Origin: Tropicimonas sp. IMCC6043
GTDB taxonomy: Bacteria > Pseudomonadota > Alphaproteobacteria > Rhodobacterales > Rhodobacteraceae
NCBI RefSeq assembly: GCF_004146235.1
Contig: NZ_SELO01000008.1
Coordinates: forward strand, 62,001 to 126,000
Reading direction: 5' to 3'
DNA length: 64,000 bases
The notes beneath the pieces were generated by a model, which was not told where the DNA came from, did no database searches, and was given only the letters and a program-made list of their open reading frames with translations. This document shows positions 19,022 through 27,430 of this stretch, piece by piece. The position numbers and the translations under genes were made by a program. Each line of letters starts with the position of its first letter. The stretch's first letter is position 1.

Positions 19022-20383
19022 CTATTCCGCCGCCTCGACGGTCGGCTCCGCGTCTTCGGGAAGCACCAGCGACAGAATGATCGCAGAGAGGCCCGCGATG
19101 GTGATCGGCGCGGCGAAGACCTGCTGGAGGAAGACCGGGAGATTCTGGGTCGAATCCGGAACCAGGGTGACGCCGAGCGCGAGGCCGAAGGACACGGCCA
19201 TGATGTAGATGCGGCGCAGCGTGATCTCCTCGGAGGACAGGATCCGAATACCAGCCACGGCGATTGTCGAGAACAGCACGAGGGTTGCTCCGCCGAGCAC
19301 GGGCTTCGGAATGATCAGGAAGAACGTCCCGATCACCGGGAAGAGCCCCATCAGCGCGAGAAATCCGCCGACCCACATTCCGACATGCCGGGACGCCACA
19401 CCGGTCATCTGGATGACGCCGTTGTTCTGGGAGAAGGTGGTGTTCGGGAACGTGTTGAAGACCGCGGCGAGCGCCGAGTTGACCCCGTCGCCAAGCACAC
19501 CGCCCTTGATCCGTTTCATGTAGAGATCGCCCTCGACCGGCTGGCCGGAGATCACGGAATTGGCAGTCAGGTCGCCGGAAGTCTCGATCGCGGTCATCAG
19601 GTAGAGAAAGGCGATCGGGACGAAGAGCGCGATGTCGAAATCGATCCCGTATTTGAACGGCACCGGCAGCGCGAACAGGCTGGCCGAACTCAGGGCCGAC
19701 ACGTCCACCATGCCGAAGACGGCGGAAACGATGGTTCCGACGACAAGGCCGATCATGATCGCGGAGATCCGGAGCATGGGGTTCCCCACGAAGGTCGTGA
19801 CCAGGATCACCGTCACCACGAGCGATCCCATCAGGAGGTAGATTGGTTTACCGAGATCCTCGCCGGCGCGTGCGCCTCCGGCGAAATCCGTGAAGCCCGC
19901 CTTGATCAGCGACAGGCCGATGACGGTGATCACGACGCCCGTCACGGTCGGCGTGATGATGCCTTTGAGCCGGTCCAGGAACTGCGACAGCACGATCTCG
20001 ACGAGGGATCCGAACAGGCAGAGGCCGAAGATCATCGCGAGAATGTCCTCGGACGAGCCGCCCTGCCCCTTGACGGCGAAGCCGGCAGCGAGGATTGCGC
20101 CCAGAAACGCGAAGGAGGTTCCCTGCAGGCTCAGCAACCCCGAGCCGATCGGCCCGATGCGCCGGCATTGGATGAAGGTCCCAACCCCCGACACGAAAAA
20201 CGCCATCGCGACGAGATAGGCCATGTGTTCGCCGAGCCCCAATGCGCCGCCGATGATGATCGACGGCGTGGCGATACCGACGATCGAGGCAAGCACATGC
20301 TGCACGGCGGCGAGCGCGGCTTTCGGTGGCGGCGGCACATCGTCCAGGCCGTAGACCAGCGGCATTACGTCTTGTTGGCTCAT
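19022..20383 (-). CDS. Nucleobase:cation symporter-2 family permease (xanthine/uracil/urate type)
   Basis: A 453-residue inner-membrane protein with about 14 hydrophobic segments. Family signatures include the N-terminal QHVLASIVG and GTFIQCRRIGPIGSG, then TPTVTGVVITVIG and, near the middle, FVPIAFLYLMTAIETSGDLTANS, where the Glu is the conserved substrate-binding residue. The NTFPNTTFSQNNGVIQMTGVASR segment matches the xanthine/urate branch better than the uracil branch. The likely substrate is xanthine or urate, which fits the purine-salvage pair at 3-6 kb, but direct linkage is not shown. A GGGGG ribosome binding site precedes the ATG. Confidence 0.9.
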   Translation of the reverse strand: MSQQDVMPLVYGLDDVPPPPKAALAAVQHVLASIVGIATPSIIIGGALGLGEHMAYLVAMAFFVSGVGTFIQCRRIGPIGSGLLSLQGTSFAFLGAILAAGFAVKGQGGSSEDILAMIFGLCLFGSLVEIVLSQFLDRLKGIITPTVTGVVITVIGLSLIKAGFTDFAGGARAGEDLGKPIYLLMGSLVVTVILVTTFVGNPMLRISAIMIGLVVGTIVSAVFGMVDVSALSSASLFALPVPFKYGIDFDIALFVPIAFLYLMTAIETSGDLTANSVISGQPVEGDLYMKRIKGGVLGDGVNSALAAVFNTFPNTTFSQNNGVIQMTGVASRHVGMWVGGFLALMGLFPVIGTFFLIIPKPVLGGATLVLFSTIAVAGIRILSSEEITLRRIYIMAVSFGLALGVTLVPDSTQNLPVFLQQVFAAPITIAGLSAIILSLVLPEDAEPTVEAAE

Positions 20384-20705
20384 ATCTGTTTACCCCCGGT
20401 GTGATATTCCGTTACCCGAGCTTGTGACGAGCGGAGCTGTTGAAAAAGCGCGGCGTTCCGCCGGCGGACAGCCGTTGCCGCAACGCAGAGAGACATGGTC
20501 AATTCTTGGGCGGATTCGGATGCGACCGGCCACTCTGCCCAAGAGACGGGCGGACCACGTTCGACGCCGTTGAGTGAACTGCGACGAAACCCGATGGCCG
20601 CCCAGCCTGATTCCGGGCTCCGCTCGGATGCACCTTGCCCGCGAGGGAACACGCAAGCGACGCGACGACGGCTCGCGGACTATGCTCAGGTCAAAACTCT
20701 CAGGA
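20384..20705. other. Intergenic stretch with a 12-base palindrome
   Basis: The 322 bases between mtaB and the permease hold the permease leader (minus strand). The only structured element seen is the perfect palindrome TCCGCCGGCGGA at 20457-20468. No small gene or riboswitch was recognised. Confidence 0.4.
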
Positions 20706-21962
20706 TCAGGCGCAGAGTTGGCCGCCCTGCGTGCCGGTGATCCGTGCCGAAACAATTTTCCCCTCGGGCTGGTCGCTGGAGAAAATGACTTCCGTGAACT
20801 GCTCCGTCCGCCCCATGCGCGGGCTCTCGAGAAGGACCCGGTGGCTCCGCCCGACTTGGACCGCGAGATGTCGCGCGACCTGTGCCTCGCCCAGGGACCG
20901 CAGCCGCGCCGCGCGCTCCCGGATCGCACCGCCCCGGACCTGCGGCATCCGCGCCGCCGGGGTTCCCTTGCGTGCGGAATAGGGGAAGACATGCAGCCAT
21001 GTCAGTCCGCACTCCTCGACGAGCGCCAGAGAGTTCTCGAACATCGCCTCTGTTTCCGTCGGGAAGCCGACGATGATATCGGCGCCAAAGGTCATGTCCG
21101 GCCGGAGCCGTCGGGCCTCCTCGCAGAAGCGGATCGCATCCTCCCGCGCGTGCCGTCGCTTCATCCGCTTGAGGATCATGTTGTCGCCGGCCTGGAGCGA
21201 CAGGTGCAGATGCGGCATCAGGCGCGGTTCCGTGGCGATCGCCTGCATCAGCCTCTCGTCGGCCTCGATGGAATCGATCGAGGAGATCCGGAGCCGCGGC
21301 AGTTCCGGCACGTGCGTCAGGATGCGCATGACCATGTCGCCGAGCCGCGGTTCTCCGGGAAGGTCCGCCCCCCAACTCGTCAGGTCGACCCCCGTCAGCA
21401 CCACCTCGTTGAAGCCGCGCTCCACCAGCCGGCGGATCTGGTCCACGACCACGCCGGCCGGGACCGAGCGGGAATTTCCGCGGCCGAAAGGAATGATGCA
21501 GAAGGTACAGCGATGATCGCATCCATTCTGGATCTGGACATAGGCGCGGCTGCGGCTGCCGAAGCCGTCGATCAGGTGGCCGGCGGTCTCGCGCACCGAC
21601 ATGATGTCGTCAACCTGCACGCGCTCGGTCGCACCGACGAAATCGGGGCCGGACATGGCGTTCCAAGTGGCAGGCTGCATCTTTTCGCTATTGCCGATGA
21701 CCCGGTCGACCTCGTCCATCGCGGCGAAGGTCTCGGGCTCGGTCTGCGCCGCACAACCGGTGACGATCAGCGTTGCCTCGGGATTGTCGCGGCGCAGCCG
21801 CCGGATCTCCTGGCGTGCCTTGCGGACCGCCTCCGCGGTGACTGCGCAGGTATTGACGACGACGGCGTTGTCAATGCCGGCCCGGGCCGCGAGCTTTTTC
21901 ATCGCCTCGGTCTCGTAGGCGTTGAGCCGGCAGCCGAGCGTGGAAAAAACGGGGGCCGTCAT
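20706..21962 (-). CDS. mtaB: tRNA threonylcarbamoyladenosine methylthiotransferase MtaB
   Basis: Radical-SAM enzyme that adds a methylthio group to t6A37 in ANN-decoding tRNAs. The 418-residue protein has the N-terminal UPF0004 cluster Cys at 11, 39 and 70, the radical SAM motif GCDHRCTFC (Cys148, 152, 155) and a C-terminal TRAM-like region with RSHRVLLES. The ATG at 21962 lies one base after the dapF stop, so the genes are probably coupled. tsaD, which makes the t6A substrate, lies elsewhere in the window at 61.5 kb. Confidence 0.95.
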   Translation of the reverse strand: MTAPVFSTLGCRLNAYETEAMKKLAARAGIDNAVVVNTCAVTAEAVRKARQEIRRLRRDNPEATLIVTGCAAQTEPETFAAMDEVDRVIGNSEKMQPATWNAMSGPDFVGATERVQVDDIMSVRETAGHLIDGFGSRSRAYVQIQNGCDHRCTFCIIPFGRGNSRSVPAGVVVDQIRRLVERGFNEVVLTGVDLTSWGADLPGEPRLGDMVMRILTHVPELPRLRISSIDSIEADERLMQAIATEPRLMPHLHLSLQAGDNMILKRMKRRHAREDAIRFCEEARRLRPDMTFGADIIVGFPTETEAMFENSLALVEECGLTWLHVFPYSARKGTPAARMPQVRGGAIRERAARLRSLGEAQVARHLAVQVGRSHRVLLESPRMGRTEQFTEVIFSSDQPEGKIVSARITGTQGGQLCA

Positions 21963-21963
21963 C

Positions 21964-22800
21964 TCAGAGGCTCCCGAGGAAGTCCGGGGTAAGAACGCCG
22001 TCGAAGACATGCACGGTCGGCCCGGTCATGTGCACGCCGTCCTCGCGCCAGTCGATTTGGATCGTCCCGCCGTCCAGCTCGATGGTGACACTACGCCCGG
22101 TCAGTCCGCGGCGGGCGGCGGCCACGGCAGTTGCGCATGAGGACGACCCCGAGGCGAGCGTGATGCCCGTACCGCGCTCCCAGACCCGCATCCGCAGGTG
22201 ATCCGGCCCGATCAGATGCGCGACTTGGACATTGGTACGCTCTGGAAACATCGGGTGATGCTCGTGCGCAGGGCCGAAGCTGGCGAGATCCACCGCATCG
22301 ACATCGTCGACGAAAAAGGTGCAGTGCGGATTGCCCATGCCTGTGGCCACCGGATTGCCCTCGATCGGAAGCGCGAGCGTGTCGACGGCCTCGGCCAGCG
22401 GCACGTCGGACCAGTCAAGCAGGGGAACGCCCATATTGACACGCGTCAGCCCATCGCCCGCGTCGGCGCAGGCAAGCAGGCCGCGCTCGGTCCGGAGAAG
22501 CGCCGCCGTCGACCCGGTCTCGTCCATCAGGAACCGGGCCACGCAGCGCGTGGCATTGCCGCAGGTCGCCGAGAGCGAACCGTCGGCATTGTAAAAGGTG
22601 AGCCGCGCATCGGCCTCCCGGTCCGGCTCAATCAGCGCGAACTGGTCGAACCCGACAGCGCGCCGCCGGTCGCCGAGCGCACGGGCGATCCGGTCCACCG
22701 CGGTCACGGGCACATGGCGGGCATCGACAACGACGAAATCGTTGCCCAGCCCGTGCATCTTCATGAAGTTCAAGACCTGTGTTTCCCGGGATTCGCGCAT
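21964..22800 (-). CDS. dapF: Diaminopimelate epimerase
   Basis: Converts LL- to meso-diaminopimelate for lysine and peptidoglycan. The protein contains the start motif MHGLGNDFVVVDAR, the first catalytic Cys in SATCGNATRC and the second in SGSSSCATAV, as in the cofactor-independent epimerase family. The ATG at 22800 is preferred; an internal ATG 12 codons on is possible and the frame stays open to 22869. The gene is divergent from the tRNA-Lys next door. About 278 residues, normal for the family. Confidence 0.94.
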   Translation of the reverse strand: MRESRETQVLNFMKMHGLGNDFVVVDARHVPVTAVDRIARALGDRRRAVGFDQFALIEPDREADARLTFYNADGSLSATCGNATRCVARFLMDETGSTAALLRTERGLLACADAGDGLTRVNMGVPLLDWSDVPLAEAVDTLALPIEGNPVATGMGNPHCTFFVDDVDAVDLASFGPAHEHHPMFPERTNVQVAHLIGPDHLRMRVWERGTGITLASGSSSCATAVAAARRGLTGRSVTIELDGGTIQIDWREDGVHMTGPTVHVFDGVLTPDFLGSL

Positions 22801-22899
22801 GGTGCGCGGGGTATACGCGGACTCTGAGGGGTTTTGAAGAGAGCGAACATTTTCTGCTTGACCCTGCATGGCAGGTTTCCTAAGCAGCGGGCCTTGGAT

Positions 22900-22975
22900 G
22901 GGCCGTTAGCTCAGTTGGTAGAGCAACTGACTTTTAATCAGTGGGTCACAGGTTCGAATCCTGTACGGCTCACCA
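22900..22975 (+). tRNA. tRNA-Lys(TTT)
   Basis: A full cloverleaf can be drawn: acceptor GGGCCGT/ACGGCTC, a D-arm (GCTCAGTTGGTAGAGC), an anticodon loop CTTTTAA with anticodon TTT, a T-arm (CAGGTTCGAATCCTG) and encoded CCA at 22973-22975. It lies at the left border of the decayed island, with a terminator right after it. Confidence 0.97.
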
Positions 22976-22983
22976 TCAAAAAC

Positions 22984-23020
22984 AAGGGCTTAGGCGGAAG
23001 CGCCTGAGCCCTTTGGTTTT
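22984..23020 (+). terminator. Intrinsic terminator after tRNA-Lys
   Basis: A 13-base-pair stem, AAGGGCTTAGGCG/CGCCTGAGCCCTT, with a four-base GAAG loop and one G-U pair is followed by TTTGGTTTT. It starts nine bases after the tRNA. Confidence 0.85.
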
Positions 23021-23021
23021 C

Positions 23022-23041
23022 TAGGACGCATATAGGACGCA
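23022..23041. repeat. Tandem TAGGACGCA repeat near the island's left edge
   Basis: TAGGACGCA occurs twice, at 23022-23030 and 23033-23041, 11 bases apart, about one helical turn. It follows the tRNA-Lys terminator, where arm-type integrase sites could lie. The function is unproven. Confidence 0.4.
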
Positions 23042-23221
23042 ACCGTAGAACGTGCTCGCAGAGTTGCCGAACACTCGTTGCCTGCGGCATGGCTAGGGCA
23101 ATCTTCAACTCAACCGTTGTCGTGCCAGACGAGGTTTGAGAGGCCTTGACCATCCCCCACAACACTGGAACTTTGCGAGAGCGCCGGACAATCATGCAGT
23201 CGAGTTATTCGACGTACCAAG

Positions 23222-23896
23222 GTGAGCGAAAAGTTGGGCGACGAAATTGACCTTCTTGAAGCAGATTTGTTTGGCAGCGGCCAAGCGCTGGGATTTCCGA
23301 TCAACTTTGATCTTGTGTTGCAACACTTGCAGCAAGACATGCGCGATGATTGGTACGCGGACACTCTGGGTTACTCAGACATCTTCGGCGACAAGGACTA
23401 TGCGAAGGCCGTAATTCTTGGTTGCTTGAGTGATTGGAACGGCGTCTATTCGGGGGACCGTCGTTACCTGCGGGCCATACCGAAGAAAGGGTTCGCCGAA
23501 CGATACTCACTGGAGACGGACTTCTTTGATCGTTTTGTCTACCAAGCAATTTGCACTTTTTTAGTTCCCCGGATCGATCCTCTACTATCCCACAGAGTAT
23601 TGAGCTACCGATACAGACGCCATGAAACCGAAAGCAAGTATCTGTTTTCACACAAGATCAACAAGTGGCTAGATTTCGAGGGACTGTCATTCACCTTCTT
23701 AAAGGGCGAGCAGTATTTGGCCTGTACGGATGTTAGCAACTTTTTCGAGAATGTTTCGGCAAAGCAGCTGATCTAAGAGCTTTATCAGCTGTCGCGAGAA
23801 GCCAACTGTGATGGCTACGAGAAGGGGCAGATTCGCTCCGCTATACGAGTTCTAGAAAGCCTTATGAAGAACTGGTTGAGAACGGCAGTGGAATAG
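23222..23896 (+). pseudogene. Broken reverse transcriptase (defence/retron-like), N-terminal remnant
   Basis: The frame opens at a GTG (23222) and stops at TAA 23774-23776 after 184 codons. In the same frame the protein continues for about 35 codons (ELYQLSREANCDGYEKG and on to ESLMKNW), until it reaches a TAG at 23894. The residues read like the start of an RT palm: IPKKGFAERYSLETDFFDR, then VLSYRYRR, and CTDVSNFFENV, in which Asp170 would be the first catalytic Asp of RT motif A. The YxDD box and thumb are missing. The RT group (DRT, Abi, retron) cannot be assigned. Codon use is visibly less GC-rich than in the neighbours, which fits acquired DNA. A CAA-to-TAA change would explain the nonsense codon. 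Confidence 0.7.
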
Positions 23897-24001
23897 TCGA
23901 CCACGGTAGCGGCGGGGATGTTTCTCGCTGCGGGCGGAGCAAAAGTCGCCCAGTATCGGCCCTTTCTGTTCTGATTTCAGGGGGGCGGGAGCATTTTCAC
24001 C

Positions 24002-24310
24002 GTGGAGATGTATCGGAAGGTTCGTCACGCCTATTTCCGTGAAGGTATGAGCAAGCGGGCGATAGCCCGGCATTTCGCGATCTCACGCGACAGCGTTGAC
24101 AAGATGATCCTGTTTTCGGTTCCACCGGGCTACCGGCGGACGGCGCCGGTCCGGAGACCGAAGCTGGATGGGTTCACCGGAGTAATCGATCAGTGGCTGT
24201 CCGAGGATCGGGACCGGCCGCGCAAGCAGCGCCACACGGCCAAACGGATCTTCGAACGGCTCCGTGACGAGCATGGGTTCACGGGCGGCTACACCATCAT
24301 CAAGGACTAC
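24002..24310 (+). pseudogene. IS21-family istA transposase, N-terminal fragment
   Basis: About 103 codons from a GTG match the IS21 IstA N-terminus: MYRKVRHAYFREGMSKRAIARHF with the helix-turn-helix, then SRDSVDKMI and FERLRDEHGFTGGYTIIKDYV. After that the sequence diverges and runs into reverse-strand integrase DNA, so the catalytic DDE domain and istB are absent. The open frame continues to 24376, but that tail belongs to the integrase region. Inactive relic. Confidence 0.85.
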
Positions 24311-24968
24311 GTGCGAAGTCGTTGGCATTATCTCGGGTGTATTGCTCAATCGGCAAATCGCCGTATCGACCAATGAACTCGTTCACGACACGCACCCGAC
24401 CCTTTTCCCCGTCAGTGGATGGGTCCTGGACCTTGAGGGTTTGAAACTCCTTCAAAGCATTGGACAGGAAGACTGGAACTTTGTCTCCGTAGAACATGTC
24501 AGCGGCGAGCCGATGAACCGGCGGTAGCTCGGTGTCCCAGCGCTGGGTGTTCTCCTGTTCGGTGTTCTCAGGGCCAATCCCAGCGAGAGATTCCAAGTCC
24601 CATACGAACCTGTCCGGTTCTATCCCCTCAGCGGCATAGAACTTCGATTGTCCGGGCTTGAGACCATAGGAAGCAAGGAGAGCCAGAGCGGCTTTTACTT
24701 CCTCAGGGCCGTGTTCTAGCTCGCCAGTCCTGTAACTCTCCCATAGAGCGTCTTGCTGCTGCGCTTCCGCGTCAGCTTTCATGGCGGCTTTGGCCTTGTC
24801 CTGGGTCTTCAGTGAGAACTGGATGTATCCGCTCTTATTGCCGGGATAGTGCTTGGCAACGTCAGCGGGGATGCGGCGTCTGAACTGCCAGACCTCACTG
24901 TTCTTCTTCTTGTAGAGGTGACTTGCCAACAGTCTGAAGGCTCCGATGTCATAGATTACAACAGCCAT
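24300..24968 (-). pseudogene. Tyrosine integrase, N-terminal half only
   Basis: About 220 codons from an ATG at 24968 encode the N-terminal part of a phage-type integrase, of the Rhodobacterales type that starts ...YKKKNSEVWQFRRRIPADVAKHY and continues through a helical arm to GDLPIEQYTRDNANDF. The catalytic Arg/His/Tyr domain is absent because the DNA joins the istA fragment at about 24310. The start is next to the 3' end of tRNA-Leu, where integrases of tRNA-targeting elements usually lie. The gene cannot be functional. Confidence 0.85.
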
Positions 24969-25046
24969 GTGAACCACTTTGTGACACCTCACAAGGGCTC
25001 ATGCTGTAGTATGTATATGATTTCATTGGATGAATCACGACGTTTA

Positions 25047-25133
25047 TGGTGCCCAGGAGAGGACTCGAACCTCCACGTCCATACGGACACTAGCACCTGA
25101 AGCTAGCGCGTCTACCAATTCCGCCACCTGGGC
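25047..25133 (-). tRNA. tRNA-Leu(CAG)
   Basis: On the minus strand the sequence folds as an 87-base class II tRNA: acceptor GCCCAGG/CCTGGGC, D-arm with GGTAGAC, anticodon stem CTAGC/GCTAG with loop TTCAGGT (anticodon CAG), a long variable arm (GTCCGTATGGAC) and T-arm GGTTCGAGTCC, with CCA encoded at 25047-25049. Confidence 0.96.
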
Positions 25134-25312
25134 AGGTGTCGTGAGCGCGGTCATTATATCCGGGGTCCAAGGCTGTCAACGCCAATCGGATCGAATCTGA
25201 CTCGCGCCCGCGCGAGCGCCCCGAGCGCCTGCCCCGCGACGCAATCGCTGCTTGTTCCCCTGGCCCTGCGACGCTATCTCGAGACGCAAGTCACCGCACG
25301 GAGGAAGCTTAC

Positions 25313-26293
25313 ATGTCCAGGCTCGTCACGATCTATGGCGGCTCCGGCTTCGTCGGACGCTACATTGCCCGCCGCATGGCCAAGGAAGGCTGGCGGGTGC
25401 GGGTCGCTACGCGTGTGCCGGACGAATCGCTTTTCGTACGAACCTATGGCGAGGTCGGCCAGGTCGAGCCGGTGCCCTGCAATCTCCGTGACGAGGAAAG
25501 CGTGCGCGCGGCGATGCACAGTGCGGATGCGGTGGTCAATTGCGTCGGGATTCTTGCCGAGTTCCGCAAGAACACCTTCGATGCGATCCAGGCCGAGGGC
25601 GCGGAACGTGTGGCACGCCTCGCCGCCGAGGCCGGGATCGAGACACTTGTGCATATCTCTGCGATCGGCGCGGATGCCAATTCGGACTCGGACTACGCCC
25701 GGACCAAGGCTGCCGGAGAGGCTGCGGTGCTCAGGCACATGCCGAACGCTGTCATCCTGCGGCCCTCGGTGATCTTCGGCCCGGAAGACGAGTTCTTCAA
25801 CCGGTTCGCGTCGATGTCCCGCTTTGGCCCGGTGCTGAACATCATCGGTGCCGACACCCGGTTTCAGCCGGTCTATGTCGACGATGTCGCCAAGGCCGCG
25901 GTCGCCGGTGTGACGGGCAAGGCAGCGCCGGGGATCTACGAACTCGGCGGGCCGGACGTGGCGAGCTTCCGCGACCTGATGAAGCTCATGCTGAAGATCG
26001 TGCGCCGCAACCGGCTGATCAACGACGTCCCGACCGGAATCGCCAACCTGATGGCAGGGACATTCGGCGTGATCCAGAAGGTCACGCTGGGCAATGTCGA
26101 GGCACCTCTGACGCGGGACCAGATTCGCAATCTTCAGCGAGACAATGTCGTCTCCGAAGGGGCAAAGACCTTTGCCGATCTCGGGATCGAGCCGCAGTCG
26201 CTCGCCGCGATCCTTCCGGAATATCTCTGGCGCTACCGCCCGGGCGGACAGTTCGAGGCGCTGACGGAGTCGGCAGCAAATCTCAAAGTCTGA
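25313..26293 (+). CDS. NDUFA9-like NAD(P)-binding protein
   Basis: A 326-residue atypical short-chain reductase of the complex I NDUFA9 / NmrA-like group. The Rossmann motif GGSGFVGR is at residues 9-16, HISAIGAD and YARTKAAGEAAV follow, then RPSVIFGPED and a long C-terminal part (RDNVVSEGAKTFADLGIEPQ). In alphaproteobacteria such genes often occur next to uppP, here convergent with it. The biochemical role is uncertain; mitochondrial homologues are complex I accessory subunits. A GGAGGAAG ribosome binding site precedes the ATG. Confidence 0.9.
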   Translation: MSRLVTIYGGSGFVGRYIARRMAKEGWRVRVATRVPDESLFVRTYGEVGQVEPVPCNLRDEESVRAAMHSADAVVNCVGILAEFRKNTFDAIQAEGAERVARLAAEAGIETLVHISAIGADANSDSDYARTKAAGEAAVLRHMPNAVILRPSVIFGPEDEFFNRFASMSRFGPVLNIIGADTRFQPVYVDDVAKAAVAGVTGKAAPGIYELGGPDVASFRDLMKLMLKIVRRNRLINDVPTGIANLMAGTFGVIQKVTLGNVEAPLTRDQIRNLQRDNVVSEGAKTFADLGIEPQSLAAILPEYLWRYRPGGQFEALTESAANLKV

Positions 26294-26409
26294 GAAGGCG
26301 GGGGCGGCACGCTCCCATCCTGCCTCCGATCGTCCGTTGCCCGATTCAGACGGGCGCCGGCGTTCAGCGGGTGGCGAGCCTCTGATAAGGCAAAAAACGG
26401 TCGAACACG

Positions 26410-27213
26410 TCAGCCATAGGCGATCCACAGCAAGACCACTCCAAGAACGCAGCGGTAGATCACGTAGGGAGTGAAGCTGATCGAGCGCAGCAGGCGCATC
26501 ATCAGGCTAAGCGCCAGCAGCGCGGCGACGAAGGCGAAGGCAGCGGCGATGGCGGCATCGCGCAACAACGCCATCTCGCCATGGGCCACGACATCGAGCC
26601 CGAGCAGTGTACCGGAGGCGAGGATCGTCGGAATCGACATCAGCATGGAGATGCGTGCGGCATCGCGGCGCTCGTAGCCGAGGTAGCGGGCGCCGGAAAT
26701 CGTTATGCCCGAACGCGATGTGCCGGGGATCAGCGCCACGACCTGCCAGAGGCCGAGGATCCAGGCATGGCGGATCGACCACTCCTCTGCCTTGAACTCC
26801 TCGGCGCCTCTCTGGTCGGTCCAGTAGAGAAGGATGCCGAAGAGCAGCATGGTCCAGCCGATCACGGCGACGGAGCGCATGGCCTCGTCGAGCCCGGTCA
26901 GCTTGAGAACCAGTCCCGCGAGAATCACCGGGATCGTGGCTATGACGAGAAGCAGCGCGAGACGGGCGCCTTGCGTGTCGGCACGTCCGCGGAGAAGCCT
27001 CGGGATACCGCCGAGCGCAGTTTTCACATCGCGCCAGAAATAGAGGATCACCGCAAGCAGCGTGCCGACATGGGTGGCCACGTCGATCGTCAGGCCCTGA
27101 TCGTCCAAGCCGGAGAGTTGCGGCAGGAGAATCAGGTGGCCCGAGGAGGAAACCGGAAGGAATTCGGTAAGGCCCTGAATCGCGGCGACAAGGAGCAGAT
27201 GGAAATAGGTCAT
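26410..27213 (-). CDS. uppP: Undecaprenyl-diphosphate phosphatase
   Basis: Membrane enzyme that recycles the lipid carrier for peptidoglycan and other glycans. The 267-residue protein has the family motifs EFLPVSSSGHLIL near residue 20 and PGTSRSGITISGARYLG near 170, with about eight transmembrane helices. ATG 27213 is chosen over the longer open frame because MTYFHLLLVAAIQG is the canonical N-terminus. It is divergent from gltD. Confidence 0.95.
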   Translation of the reverse strand: MTYFHLLLVAAIQGLTEFLPVSSSGHLILLPQLSGLDDQGLTIDVATHVGTLLAVILYFWRDVKTALGGIPRLLRGRADTQGARLALLLVIATIPVILAGLVLKLTGLDEAMRSVAVIGWTMLLFGILLYWTDQRGAEEFKAEEWSIRHAWILGLWQVVALIPGTSRSGITISGARYLGYERRDAARISMLMSIPTILASGTLLGLDVVAHGEMALLRDAAIAAAFAFVAALLALSLMMRLLRSISFTPYVIYRCVLGVVLLWIAYG

Positions 27214-27430
27214 GGGGACGGCCTCCCGAGGTCCGGGCGGGCGCAGAGTAACCAGATGATTCCGAAAGGAAAGAGCATAAGTAGGTTGCCTATGCTGACC
27301 TTTAATTGAGAAGGCAGGCCTTCTGCGGCCCGGGTTGAGGCGCACTTTCCGGCATTTAGGTCACGATTAATGACTTTATTTCCCGCCAGCGGACGTGTAA
27401 TCAGCCTAGACTGAATGATGGAGGCTGACT

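Larger units (their letters stand above)
22976..25046. mobile_element. Decayed genomic island between tRNA-Lys and tRNA-Leu
   Basis: The stretch holds only broken genes: RT remnant, istA fragment and integrase half, with AT-richer DNA than its surroundings. Its integrase start faces the tRNA-Leu 3' end, so tRNA-Leu(CAG) is the likely original target. No copy of the tRNA-Leu 3' end was found at the left side, so the second att site is lost or outside. The exact borders are inferred. Confidence 0.75.

Noticed and set aside
20384-20705. Purine riboswitch before the nucleobase permease
   Set aside because: The leader lacks the conserved purine-aptamer loops; only a GC palindrome is present.
22938-23195. 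Minus-strand frame ending in RTGFEPVTH
   Set aside because: This is the familiar mistranslation of a tRNA T-arm (tRNA-Lys here), not a protein.
24264-24527. Plus-strand 87-codon frame
   Set aside because: It spans the istA/integrase junction and reads antisense integrase; no own start signal.
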